Positions 7,832 to 15,967 of a stretch of 64,000 bases of DNA are shown here, piece by piece. Position 1 is the first letter of the stretch, and every line of letters starts with the position of its first letter. The stretch covers positions 1,426,001 through 1,490,000 of the forward strand of contig NZ_JBHUML010000002.1 in assembly GCF_042684865.1 (NCBI RefSeq), written 5' to 3'. The notes beneath the pieces were generated by a model, which saw only the letters and a list, made by a program, of their open reading frames with translations, made no database searches and was not told the DNA's origin. The position numbers and the translations under genes were made by a program. Origin of the DNA: Salibacterium lacus. Its GTDB lineage: Bacteria; Bacillota; Bacilli; Bacillales; Marinococcaceae.

Positions 7832-8611
7832 TCACAGATGCCAATCCGACAATGTGGGTACAGCGTGGGTAGGCAGAACGGGTTTGGAGGAAATTTCATG
7901 TGCCGGCGTCACGCCGGTTCCAACATGCAGCGTCGCGATGCCGGCACGGATACCGGCGGTAATATCTGTGTCGTAATTGTCCCCTACAAGAAGCAGCTCT
8001 TCTTTTCGTACACCAAGCATCTGCAGGGCCTGATCCACCATCGTACACTCGGGCTTTCCAATAAAAACCGGGTCCACCCCGGAAGCAAGGCTGACAACGG
8101 AGGTTAACGAGCCATTTCCGGGAACAAACCCCTGTTCAGACGGCATGGCTCTGTCGGCGTTGGTGCTGATAAAGAAAGCACCGTTTTGGACGGCGGTACA
8201 GGCAGCTGCCAGTTTGCTGTACGTCACTTCACGGTCCATCCCCATCACAACGTAATCAGGACTCTTTTCTTTTTCCACAATTCCTGCGGTCTGTATTGCT
8301 TCTTTCAAACCGGCTTCTCCGATAATATAAGCACTCGGATCGGTCTGTCCCCGGGATTGTATGTAGGACGCAGCTGCCATGCTTGTCGTGAGCACCTGGT
8401 CTTCCCTGCACGACATCCCCATCTTTCTCAATTTCTGTGCAACCGAGCGCGGCGGTGCTGTTGAATTATTGGTGACGAATACGTAGGGAATGCCTTTGGC
8501 GCGTAGTCTGTTCACCAAATCAACGGCCTCAGGGATTGGGTCGGCACCCCGGTAGATGGTTCCATCCAGATCGAAAAGATACGCCTCATAGGATGCATTG
8601 TCTTCCTTCAT
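7832..8611 (-). CDS. yutF: HAD-superfamily NagD-type phosphatase (YutF)
   Basis: A 259-residue HAD hydrolase of the NagD/p-nitrophenylphosphatase class. The catalytic DLDGTIYRG is near residue 14, VFVTNNST is motif II, FIGKPEC carries the motif III lysine, and VGDNYDTDI is motif IV. The natural substrate of YutF is not settled. The start overlaps the yutE stop by four bases (ATGA), so the two are coupled. Confidence 0.9.
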   Translation of the reverse strand: MKEDNASYEAYLFDLDGTIYRGADPIPEAVDLVNRLRAKGIPYVFVTNNSTAPPRSVAQKLRKMGMSCREDQVLTTSMAAASYIQSRGQTDPSAYIIGEAGLKEAIQTAGIVEKEKSPDYVVMGMDREVTYSKLAAACTAVQNGAFFISTNADRAMPSEQGFVPGNGSLTSVVSLASGVDPVFIGKPECTMVDQALQMLGVRKEELLLVGDNYDTDITAGIRAGIATLHVGTGVTPAHEISSKPVLPTHAVPTLSDWHL

Positions 8612-9063
8612 TGCCCGCGGTCCTCCTCCGGCAGAAAAGCCGAAACAGTGCCCGGTTCCTGTTCAAGAAAGGTACGTACCCGGCCTGGAAAATGTTCGAG
8701 TGCCTGCTGATGACGGGACAGTGTTTCATGCAGGGCGTGCACCTGGATGGCGTAATAATCCTGCAGCAGCGTGCGCCGGTAGCCTATAATGGTTTTCAAG
8801 CCTGCTGCCTCTTCTTCAGGCAGCACATTTTCGTCCTCCAAAATATCCACAATGTCCTCATAACTGCCGGGATCCCTCATCACAAATCCGTCGATCAATT
8901 GATTGCCTGCATCGGTTACGGCTTCCACCCAGCCCTGTGCCATTCTCTCCAGCGCCAGTTTCTCAATATGGGTGTCCACTTTGTCGAGGTTCTTGAATGC
9001 TGTCGTCAATGTTTCCATGTACTCTAATATCTCTTCGATTTTTTTCCGGTCTACAAAATACAA
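8608..9063 (-). CDS. yutE: DUF86/HepT-like protein YutE
   Basis: A 151-residue helical protein of the DUF86 family, which includes HepT toxins that act with MNT partners. The family's catalytic R-x4-H-x-Y region reads RTLLQDYY, so the histidine position appears to be Asp, and no nucleotidyltransferase antitoxin gene is nearby. It is therefore more likely a housekeeping YutE than a toxin. Translation begins at TTG (9063), seven bases after GAAGG. It forms an operon with yutF, as in B. subtilis. Confidence 0.8.
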   Translation of the reverse strand: MYFVDRKKIEEILEYMETLTTAFKNLDKVDTHIEKLALERMAQGWVEAVTDAGNQLIDGFVMRDPGSYEDIVDILEDENVLPEEEAAGLKTIIGYRRTLLQDYYAIQVHALHETLSRHQQALEHFPGRVRTFLEQEPGTVSAFLPEEDRGQ

Positions 9064-9097
9064 GTCGAAACCTTCCCTTCTGACATGTTCTCACCGT

Positions 9098-9106
9098 ATT
9101 ATACCA
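9098..9106 (-). promoter_or_regulatory. Extended -10 promoter of yutE-yutF
   Basis: Minus-strand TGGTATAAT is an extended -10 element 35 bases upstream of the TTG start of yutE. No good -35 box is seen. Confidence 0.5.
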
Positions 9107-9214
9107 CATGCCGCTCCCTCCTTTTCCATGAAAGAAATTATCCATTAACCTCTCTTTTGTGATAGGATAATGACGGATTTATTCTTACCTGGAAAAGATG
9201 GAGGAGGACATACT

Positions 9215-10189
9215 GTGGATAGAGAATTAGCGCTTGAAATCGTCCGGGTGACAGAAGCTGCAGGTATTGCATCCGCCCAGTGGCTCGGCCGCGGCGAAAA
9301 AAATGAAGCCGACGATGCAGCGACGACTGCGATGCGGACGATGTTTGATTCTGTCAGCTGCAAAGGCACAGTGGTTATAGGAGAAGGTGAAAAAGACCAA
9401 GCGCCGATGCTTTATATCGGCGAAGAAGTCGGAAGCGGCGAAGGACCGGAAGTTGACATCGCCGTCGACCCTCTGGAGGGGACCAATATCGTAGCCGGCG
9501 GACGGGCCAATGCGATGGCAGTCATTGCGGTGGCAGACCGGGGAACCCTGCTTCACGCTCCGGATATGTATATGGAAAAAATCGTCGTCGGCCCAAAAGC
9601 GGCCGGATTAATACGCATTGATGATCCGATCGAAAAAACAATTGAAATCACAGCCAAAATGACAAATAAACGAGTCCGCGACCTTACGGTTATCATTCAG
9701 GACCGGGACCGCCATCAGCCCCTGATTGACCGTGTTCGTGCCAAAGGAGCCAGAGTGAAATTATTCGGGGACGGAGACGTCGGCGCTTCCATAGCCACCG
9801 CACTGCCGCAGACGGGTATTGATTTATTCGTCGGAACAGGAGGTGCTCCGGAAGGCGTCATTTCCGCAGCTGCCATTAAAGCTCTAGGAGGCGACATGCA
9901 GGCCCGGCTCGCTCCAAAAGATGATGAGGAACTGCAGCGCTGCCGGGACATGGGAATTGAAGATATTGATGAACCGCTGGAGCTTCGTGATCTCGTAAAA
10001 GGCGATGATGCCATTTTTGCGGCTACCGGCGTGTCTTCGGGCGAACTGCTGGAAGGCGTCCGCTTTCTCGGAGGAGACTGGACCGAAACGGATTCCATCG
10101 TGATGCGGGCCAAAACCCGTACCGTACGATTTATTAAAGCCCACCACCATCTCGAACATAAACCTCATTTGATCATGGAAGAGGATTAA
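9215..10189 (+). CDS. glpX: Class II fructose-1,6-bisphosphatase
   Basis: Removes the 1-phosphate of fructose-1,6-bisphosphate in gluconeogenesis. GlpX signatures are visible: IGEGEKDQAPMLYIGE and the metal/substrate site AVDPLEGTNIVAGG, then VGTGGAPEGVISAAA. The open frame starts at ATG 9170, but the GTG at 9215 lies seven bases after GGAGGAGGA and gives 324 residues, close to the B. subtilis enzyme. It stands alone, followed by its own terminator. Confidence 0.93.
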   Translation: MDRELALEIVRVTEAAGIASAQWLGRGEKNEADDAATTAMRTMFDSVSCKGTVVIGEGEKDQAPMLYIGEEVGSGEGPEVDIAVDPLEGTNIVAGGRANAMAVIAVADRGTLLHAPDMYMEKIVVGPKAAGLIRIDDPIEKTIEITAKMTNKRVRDLTVIIQDRDRHQPLIDRVRAKGARVKLFGDGDVGASIATALPQTGIDLFVGTGGAPEGVISAAAIKALGGDMQARLAPKDDEELQRCRDMGIEDIDEPLELRDLVKGDDAIFAATGVSSGELLEGVRFLGGDWTETDSIVMRAKTRTVRFIKAHHHLEHKPHLIMEED

Positions 10190-10231
10190 GATGTCTCCTG
10201 ACGCCGGATATTGAAACAGATATTCCCTCTC

Positions 10232-10258
10232 ATGCCCGGCTTTTATGCCGGGCATTTT
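10232..10258 (+). terminator. Terminator after glpX
   Basis: ATGCCCGGC pairs with GCCGGGCAT, followed by TTTT. Confidence 0.8.
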
Positions 10259-10278
10259 AATAAGGAGGAGGGAAAAAC

Positions 10279-10560
10279 ATGACAAACCGGTACGAAAAAA
10301 ACCGCGGTCAACATGAATCTGCGGAATATAAGGACTTTGCCAACGTGGAAGCGTCGCGTGAGACCGTGCTCCCGGAAACATTTCCGGAAGGACCGTATGG
10401 CTCCCCCATCGAGAAAAAGCCGGGAAAAAGCACGCCCTGGAAAGAAGGACAGCATGCAGTCAGCGCATTCACCTATGAAAACAGAGACCTCCACAACGAC
10501 AACCCGCGGCATTATCCTAACAGCCACCCTGTTCATTCCTATGCACAGAAAAAGAAGTAA
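10279..10560 (+). CDS. Small hydrophilic protein, function unknown
   Basis: A 93-residue protein with no membrane segment and many charged, Pro, Asn and His residues (HNDNPRHYPNSHPVHSY near the end). The ATG follows AAGGAGGAGGG at good spacing and a terminator follows the stop, so it looks like a real single-gene unit. I do not recognise the family beyond noting that such short polar proteins are common in Bacillaceae. Confidence 0.7.
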   Translation: MTNRYEKNRGQHESAEYKDFANVEASRETVLPETFPEGPYGSPIEKKPGKSTPWKEGQHAVSAFTYENRDLHNDNPRHYPNSHPVHSYAQKKK

Positions 10561-10590
10561 AAACGCAGTACCGGAACAAAAAACCGGCAA

Positions 10591-10627
10591 AAAAGGAGCT
10601 GTATCAACAGGTACAGCTCCTTTTTCT
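10591..10627 (+). terminator. Terminator after the 93-residue gene
   Basis: AAAGGAGCTGTA pairs with TACAGCTCC around TCAACAGG, followed by TTTTTCT. A degenerate copy of this hairpin lies at 10854-10884. Confidence 0.85.
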
Positions 10628-10920
10628 ATGTAATAAAATGAAAATAAGGCAGAGACTTTTTATACCGCCCCTGTGTTCGGAAGGGACATCGCCCGTCTGC
10701 AGCGCATGCCGGCATATTAACGAAGCGCTTCTGCCTGTCTTTCATCCAGCCGTGGACACTATATATGCTGTCCGGCGGGTTAGTGTCCATGGAGGTGCTT
10801 TGATTCGGAACAGCCTCAGGCCTGACTCAGGTGCCGGATTATTTTCATCTGTGAAAAAGGAGCTGTACCAACAGGGTCAGCTCCGGGAATGCAGCAAGGC
10901 GGCTTTAAACACAGCCTCTT
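10628..10920. other. Intergenic stretch with a degenerate terminator copy
   Basis: No convincing gene; the one long frame on the + strand has no family features. At 10854-10884 AAAAAGGAGCTGTACCAACAG and GTCAGCTCC repeat the hairpin at 10591-10627 with changes in the stem and loss of the T-run. Confidence 0.5.
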
Positions 10921-11211
10921 TTATTCGTTCTGTTCCTCTTCTCTTACCTGCTTCAAAACGAAATACGCGCATCCAAAGTTGCAGTATTCGAGAAGGTAAT
11001 CCTGGAGCGTGCTGATTTTGAAATCGTACGACACTTTTTTGCGGGAATCCTCAAAAAAGCCGCGCAGGCGCAGTTGATTGTGCCCCCAGTCTCCGACAAT
11101 ATAATCGTACTTATTCAGCACTTCGCTGTAGCGCTCCTTAAAAACCTGTTCATCCCATCCGTTTCTGGATTCTTCCAGAAGTTCGTAGTTGCGGCCGTGA
11201 ACTTCAATCAC
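10921..11211 (-). CDS. yutD: YutD family protein (DUF1027)
   Basis: A 96-residue protein with the YutD pattern ERYSEVLNKYDYIVGDWG and FFEDSRKKVSYDFKISTLQDYLLEYCNFGCAYFVLK. It is conserved in Firmicutes; its function is unknown. It lies beside yutC and lipA as in B. subtilis. Confidence 0.85.
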   Translation of the reverse strand: MIEVHGRNYELLEESRNGWDEQVFKERYSEVLNKYDYIVGDWGHNQLRLRGFFEDSRKKVSYDFKISTLQDYLLEYCNFGCAYFVLKQVREEEQNE

Positions 11212-11354
11212 AACCTAACACCTCACTTTACTCATCCATTTCATTATAGCACATCTCTGCCGGCACCGTATATTACCGCTAATTCCCATCTTAGAAAGAT
11301 CGATCAGCAGCCATACTATAAACAGGACACTGGCAGGAAAGGGGTAGACATTTA

Positions 11355-12029
11355 GTGAGAATGACCGTTTTTATTGTTATCCTGTTTCTTTTTATGCAGG
11401 GATGCAGCGGATTCACCAGCATGGATAAAGAAGACCTCGCAGCAGAATACGGCCCGGAAGATTCTCTGGACTATATCGCAAATAATAAAGATGACGTTCC
11501 GGAAGGCCGAAACACCGGAAATCTGTTTGGATGGAACCGCAGTGACAGTTCCGAAGCAGACCTCGACGAAGACTTATCCATGCACGACCTTCTGGACCGT
11601 CAGCGCATTGCAGAAGGATTGAGTAATATTCTCGTACAGTCACCGGACGTGAAGAAAGCCGGTGTCTTAATTACGAACGAATACGCACTCGCTGCGTTTG
11701 AGGCCGATACCAAAGACACCAGAGAGGCAGCCAAACGTGTGAAAATGATGGTGGAAGCGGCTGTCCCGTATTTCTTTGTGACCGTCGTCACGGATAATCC
11801 GGCAATGATTCAGGATCTCGAGGCATTTAAAGGTATGGATGCCCGCTCGAGCGAAGGTCACCAAGCCCTTCGTCATACGATGGATACGATGCTCGACATG
11901 ACAGAACAACCTTCTACACCAAAAGAAAAGGCCGGCTCCATGGAGGAGCAGCGGCCTTCTTTTCATTACGCGCGGTATTTATCTGCTTCTTCGAGCACCT
12001 GTGCTTCGTTCACCTGTTCATCCGCATGA
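11355..12029 (+). CDS. yutC: YhcN/YlaJ-type sporulation lipoprotein (YutC) with a read-through tail
   Basis: The N-terminus is a lipoprotein signal ending in LFMQGCSG, so the mature protein should be lipid-anchored at Cys. The middle (RIAEGLSNILVQSPDVKKAGVLITNEYALAAF) is the YhcN/YlaJ domain found in spore-associated lipoproteins. The normal C-terminus should fall near residue 190. Here the frame has no stop there; it continues through the gene's own terminator hairpin (11926-11964) and 64 bases into the 3' end of lipA on the other strand, adding about 30 low-complexity residues. Start GTG 11355 follows AAAGGGG; ATG 11361 is the alternative. Confidence 0.75.
   Translation: MRMTVFIVILFLFMQGCSGFTSMDKEDLAAEYGPEDSLDYIANNKDDVPEGRNTGNLFGWNRSDSSEADLDEDLSMHDLLDRQRIAEGLSNILVQSPDVKKAGVLITNEYALAAFEADTKDTREAAKRVKMMVEAAVPYFFVTVVTDNPAMIQDLEAFKGMDARSSEGHQALRHTMDTMLDMTEQPSTPKEKAGSMEEQRPSFHYARYLSASSSTCASFTCSSA
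11926..11964. terminator. Terminator hairpin inside the yutC tail
   Basis: AAGGCCGGCTCC pairs with GGAGCAGCGGCCTT around ATG, followed by CTTTT on the + strand and preceded by an A-rich run that serves lipA on the minus strand. It is translated as part of the yutC frame. Confidence 0.75.
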
Positions 12030-12871
12030 TAGGAAGAGCGGACGAGCGGCCCTGCCTCGCAGTGACTGAAGCCTTTTTCCATCGCAATTTCTTTCAGCTC
12101 AGCGAACTCTTCCGGAGAATAGTAACGCTGCACCTTCAAATGTTTCTTGGTCGGCTGCAGGTACTGACCGAGCGTTAGAATATTTACATCATGGGCACGG
12201 AGATCGTCCATCGTTTCAATGATTTCTTCTTTTGTTTCGCCCAGTCCGACCATCAAACTTGATTTTGTCGGAATATCAGGGTGAAGTTCCTTGGACTGCT
12301 GCAGAAACGTCAGCGTACGTTCGTATGTAGCTCTGGCTCTCACTTTCGGAGTCAGACGACGCACGGTTTCCACGTTATGGTTCAGGATGTTCGGGCGGGC
12401 TTCCATCAGTGTTTCAAGATTTTCCGGACGTCCCATCATATCAGACGGCAGTACTTCGATGGTCGTTCCCGGGTTGCGGCGCCGGATCGCACGCACGGTT
12501 TCAGCAAAAACGGCAGAACCCCCGTCTTTCAGGTCATCCCGTGCTACAGCGGTGATGACTACGTGCCGCAGTCCCATCTGCTCGACAGACTCGGCCACTC
12601 TCTCCGGCTCACCCCAGTCAAGCTCGTTCGGCAGACCGGTTTTCACCGCACAGAAACGGCAGCCGCGTGTGCAGACGTCGCCGAGTATCATGAAAGTCGC
12701 TGTTTTCCGTTCGCCCCAGCATTCGTGAATATTAGGGCATCCCGCTTCTTCACATACGGTATGCAGGTTTTTCTCCCGCATCATTTTTTTCAGGCCTTTA
12801 TAGGATTCATTGGTATTCAGTTTTATTTTGAGCCATTCCGGTTTACGCAGATACTCTTCTGTTTTTGCCAC
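11966..12871 (-). CDS. lipA: Lipoyl synthase
   Basis: Radical-SAM enzyme that inserts two sulfurs into octanoyl groups on lipoyl proteins. Both cluster motifs are visible: CEEAGCPNIHECW for the auxiliary cluster and CTRGCRFCAV for the SAM cluster. The frame is open 22 codons further upstream, but the GTG at 12871 follows CAGGAGTG and gives 301 residues, matching Bacillus LipA. Its 3' end overlaps the tail of yutC. Confidence 0.95.
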   Translation of the reverse strand: MAKTEEYLRKPEWLKIKLNTNESYKGLKKMMREKNLHTVCEEAGCPNIHECWGERKTATFMILGDVCTRGCRFCAVKTGLPNELDWGEPERVAESVEQMGLRHVVITAVARDDLKDGGSAVFAETVRAIRRRNPGTTIEVLPSDMMGRPENLETLMEARPNILNHNVETVRRLTPKVRARATYERTLTFLQQSKELHPDIPTKSSLMVGLGETKEEIIETMDDLRAHDVNILTLGQYLQPTKKHLKVQRYYSPEEFAELKEIAMEKGFSHCEAGPLVRSSYHADEQVNEAQVLEEADKYRA

Positions 12872-13056
12872 TTTTATCACTCCTGCTGCTTGTTTCGGGT
12901 AGGAAGATCTTTCATGTAACAACTGTATACCTATCACTTTAACATGTCCGGCACATCACCGCCAAATTTCTTTTTTCCTTTCCAATACTTGGCGATAATG
13001 AAAACGCCTATATGTCACACACTATAACCAGAAAATTAACGAAGAAAGAATGATGG

Positions 13057-14049
13057 ATGATGAGAAAAACAATGATACTGGCGATGGTCCTGTTCTTTCT
13101 GGGCGCAGTGGAAACAGGGTCTGCTGAAGCAGAGGAAGACCCGGAACAGGATATCTACGCCGAACGCATGGCACTTTACAAAAATATGGAATCCGTCACT
13201 CATATCCCATGGTACTGGCTGGCCGGTGCTGATGCGTATGAAAGAGGAATACGCCGCGCCGGAAACGACCGGGAAGAAGCGGAGGGGGTTATCAGTATTT
13301 ATTATTCCCCGAAAGAATGGAGCGGGCCGCTTAATCCCGAATTTGATGCAGAGAACCCGGTGGCTGTTTCCATGTTTAACGGGGCCGGTCTGGACGGTAA
13401 CGGTAACGGCACCGCTTCCCTGTCCGAAGACGCAGATGTACTGTACACGTTCGCACACTACCTTTCGGGATACGGATATGACGATAACAATATCCGAAAA
13501 GGACTGTGGGATTATTATAAACGGGATCAGGCCGTGCGCAGCATTACCAACCATGCCCGGATCTACCGGAAATACGGGACGCTTGATCTTGATGAGCACG
13601 CATTCCCTGTACCGCTGCGTTACAATTACAGTTACAACAACACGTGGGGAGACTCCCGGGGCTGGGGAGGCCGCCGTATCCACGAAGGAACGGATATTTT
13701 CGCGGACTACCGCACCCCGGTTCGTGCCACATCCTATGGTGTTGTGGAATTGACAGGATGGAATAAATACGGCGGCTGGCGGCTCGGCATCCGGGACCTT
13801 ACCAATACGTATCATTATTTCGGCCATTTAACCAGTTATGAAGAAGGATTGGAGAAAGGAGATATTGTCGCCCCCGGAGAAACGATCGGGTATGTCGGAA
13901 GCTCCGGGTACGGCCCGCCAGGCACCGAAGGAAAGTTCCCCCCGCATCTGCATTACGGTATGTACCGGGATAACGGATACAGCGAATGGTCGTTTGACCC
14001 ATATCCTTCCCTGAAGTCATGGGAAAAACAGGCGAAGAAAGAGGCTTGA
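13057..14049 (+). CDS. lytH: M23 peptidase LytH/YunA (L-Ala-D-Glu endopeptidase)
   Basis: A 330-residue exported protein: signal peptide about 1-25 (hydrophobic MILAMVLFFLGAV), then a Bacillus YunA-type N-terminal region, then an M23 metallopeptidase domain with zinc ligands in RIHEGTDIF and PPHLHYGMY. In B. subtilis LytH trims side-chain peptides in the spore cortex, so this belongs to sporulation together with yunB and yutC. The ribosome site is weak. No partner gene is directly downstream. Confidence 0.88.
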   Translation: MMRKTMILAMVLFFLGAVETGSAEAEEDPEQDIYAERMALYKNMESVTHIPWYWLAGADAYERGIRRAGNDREEAEGVISIYYSPKEWSGPLNPEFDAENPVAVSMFNGAGLDGNGNGTASLSEDADVLYTFAHYLSGYGYDDNNIRKGLWDYYKRDQAVRSITNHARIYRKYGTLDLDEHAFPVPLRYNYSYNNTWGDSRGWGGRRIHEGTDIFADYRTPVRATSYGVVELTGWNKYGGWRLGIRDLTNTYHYFGHLTSYEEGLEKGDIVAPGETIGYVGSSGYGPPGTEGKFPPHLHYGMYRDNGYSEWSFDPYPSLKSWEKQAKKEA

Positions 14050-14130
14050 GGGTGAAAAAGGGCGCTGAGGTCCTTCCCGCCGATAAAATGAAATAAGCGC
14101 CGATATCAACTTTACGCGGCGCATTTATAT

Positions 14131-14168
14131 AAAAAGGGCTGTCCTTTTTGAAACAGGACAGCCCTTCC
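14131..14168 (-). terminator. Terminator after the NSS transporter operon
   Basis: On the minus strand AAGGGCTGTCC pairs with GGACAGCCCTT, then TTTT. It lies just after the small-subunit gene. Confidence 0.85.
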
Positions 14169-14179
14169 TCTATGGTGCG

Positions 14180-14287
14180 TTATCTGCGTTCTTTGGTCTT
14201 TTTCCGGGCAAACAATATGCTTGAAATAAGTCCACCCCAGATAATGACCATACCGAGAATCATCATGAATATTGCTCCGCCTGTCAT
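14180..14287 (-). CDS. NSS transporter small subunit (MetS-like)
   Basis: A 35-codon gene directly downstream of the NSS transporter. The product reads MTGGAIFMMILGMVIIWGG followed by one more hydrophobic stretch and a basic tail (ARKKTKERR): a single membrane helix of the MetS type that accompanies MetP-like methionine/alanine importers. AAGGAGG precedes the ATG, five bases separate it from the transporter stop, and the shared terminator follows. Confidence 0.85.
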   Translation of the reverse strand: MTGGAIFMMILGMVIIWGGLISSILFARKKTKERR

Positions 14288-14292
14288 GTCTA

Positions 14293-15813
14293 TCACGCCT
14301 CCTTGTCCGCTTCCGTTTCGGGGTTACGTCTCCAGCGGATAAGAGCCAGTATAACACCGATGACCAGGGCTGCCGCCGGGACGGACCAGCCGTTTGTTAA
14401 GATGAACATATCGGGATAGCCTTCATAGTTACCATTTTCAGTATCAAACTGCTTCATTAAATTCTGCCGGAACAGGTCGAACATCATGTACCCGAGCACA
14501 ATCGGTGTGATGATACCAAGACACAGTTTCCACAATCCGCCGACCCGGATATCGGAAATACCGTTGGCGTGATCCTGGAGCACACCGAGTCTGCGCATAA
14601 ACCAGGCAATGGTAATAACTTCCACCAGACCGAGCAGGGCCACACCGAACTGGTTGATGAAGTAATCCGCTGCATCCAGGAAGTACAAACCGCCGCGGGT
14701 CGCATACAGCAGCGAAATCAGTGCAGCCAACCCGCCGCCGAACAGAACCGCCTTGCCGCGGGAAATGTTTAATTTCTCCGACAACCCTTTTACATAGGTT
14801 TCCGTAATGGAAATTAACGATGAAAGGCCTGCCAGGGTGAGTGAAGCGAAAAACAGAAAACCGAACAATCCGCTCAGTACCGGGAACTGGTTGATAATCT
14901 GTGGAATAACCACAAAGGCGAGGCCTATTCCGTCTGCTGCTACATCTTCCACCGGCACACCGGACTGGGTGGCCATAAAGCCAAGCGCCCCGAAAATACC
15001 GATTCCCGCGAGCAGTTCAAAGCTGGAGTTGCTGAACCCGGTAATAAAGGCATTGTTCGTAATGTCCGATGTTTTCGGAAGATAGCTGGAATACGTAATC
15101 ATAATCGCAAAAGCGATCGATAAACTGAAGAAAATCTGACCGTACGCTGCCACCCATACATCTCCGTTCATAATCGCCGTGAAGTCCGGTTCAAAGAAGG
15201 CCTGCAGCCCCTGCACGGCTCCGGGAAGCGTCACTGCACGGATAACGATAATAAGGAAGATAATACAAAGTGTCGGAATGAAAATCCGGTTCGCAAATTC
15301 AATTCCCTTTTTCACGCCCCGGTAAATGACACCGAGTGTCACCGCCCAAACGATGATAAGCGGGATCAGAATTCCCGGAACGAGGCCGCCGACCTCCCCG
15401 GGGTTTGCTCTTTGCAGAAAGTCCTGAAACAGGAATGTTTCCGTATCCTGCCCCCACTGCAGATTGAAGGAAAAAATACTGTACGATATCGACCAGCCGA
15501 TGATAACCGCGTAATACGTTGAAATGACGAACGCAACGATTACCATCCACCAGCCGATCCATTCTGACTTCGGATTCATTCTGGCATAGCTGAGCGGTGC
15601 GGATCCGCGGTATTTATGACCTATAGTAAATTCCATAATCAAAAGCGGAATTCCCGCCGTCAGCAGGGCAAATAAATAGGGAATGAAAAAAGCTCCGCCT
15701 CCGTTTTCAAACGCTGTTGCCGGGAAACGCCATATATTTCCCAGACCGATGGCAGAACCCACCGCAGCCAGAATAAAACCGGCGCGTGTCCCCCACTGCT
15801 CTCTCATACTCAT
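14293..15813 (-). CDS. Sodium-dependent NSS family amino-acid transporter
   Basis: A 506-residue integral membrane protein of the neurotransmitter:sodium symporter family. The first helix has the sodium-site motif VGSAIGLGNIWRFP, followed by GGGAFFIPYL; about twelve hydrophobic segments follow. With its MetS-like partner it is most like MetP, so methionine or alanine uptake is likely; the exact substrate is inference. A sodium-coupled importer suits an alkaliphile. AAAAAGGAG precedes the ATG and a sigma-A promoter lies about 115 bases upstream. Confidence 0.9.
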   Translation of the reverse strand: MSMREQWGTRAGFILAAVGSAIGLGNIWRFPATAFENGGGAFFIPYLFALLTAGIPLLIMEFTIGHKYRGSAPLSYARMNPKSEWIGWWMVIVAFVISTYYAVIIGWSISYSIFSFNLQWGQDTETFLFQDFLQRANPGEVGGLVPGILIPLIIVWAVTLGVIYRGVKKGIEFANRIFIPTLCIIFLIIVIRAVTLPGAVQGLQAFFEPDFTAIMNGDVWVAAYGQIFFSLSIAFAIMITYSSYLPKTSDITNNAFITGFSNSSFELLAGIGIFGALGFMATQSGVPVEDVAADGIGLAFVVIPQIINQFPVLSGLFGFLFFASLTLAGLSSLISITETYVKGLSEKLNISRGKAVLFGGGLAALISLLYATRGGLYFLDAADYFINQFGVALLGLVEVITIAWFMRRLGVLQDHANGISDIRVGGLWKLCLGIITPIVLGYMMFDLFRQNLMKQFDTENGNYEGYPDMFILTNGWSVPAAALVIGVILALIRWRRNPETEADKEA

Positions 15814-15930
15814 GACTTTGTCTCCTTTTTACGTAATGATGTTCTTTGTCGATATATGCAGAAAGTACGGATTAACAAAATGCGTTTCTATCCTCCTTCG
15901 CTGCGTTGTTTTCTGATAATTCATTGTATT

Positions 15931-15959
15931 ATTGTAATTTTTTCTGTGACATTTGTCAA
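15931..15959 (-). promoter_or_regulatory. Sigma-A promoter of the NSS transporter
   Basis: Minus-strand TTGACA (15959-15954), 17 bases, TACAAT (15936-15931), just downstream of the yunB stop. It leaves an untranslated leader of about 110 bases. Confidence 0.75.
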
Positions 15960-15967
15960 AACAGTTT

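Noticed and set aside
8608..9063. HepT-MNT toxin-antitoxin system
   Set aside because: There is no nucleotidyltransferase partner and the catalytic histidine is not evident; the gene is in the conserved yutE position.
10638..11015. 125-codon frame on the + strand
   Set aside because: It overlaps the end of yutD on the other strand, has no ribosome site and no recognisable features.
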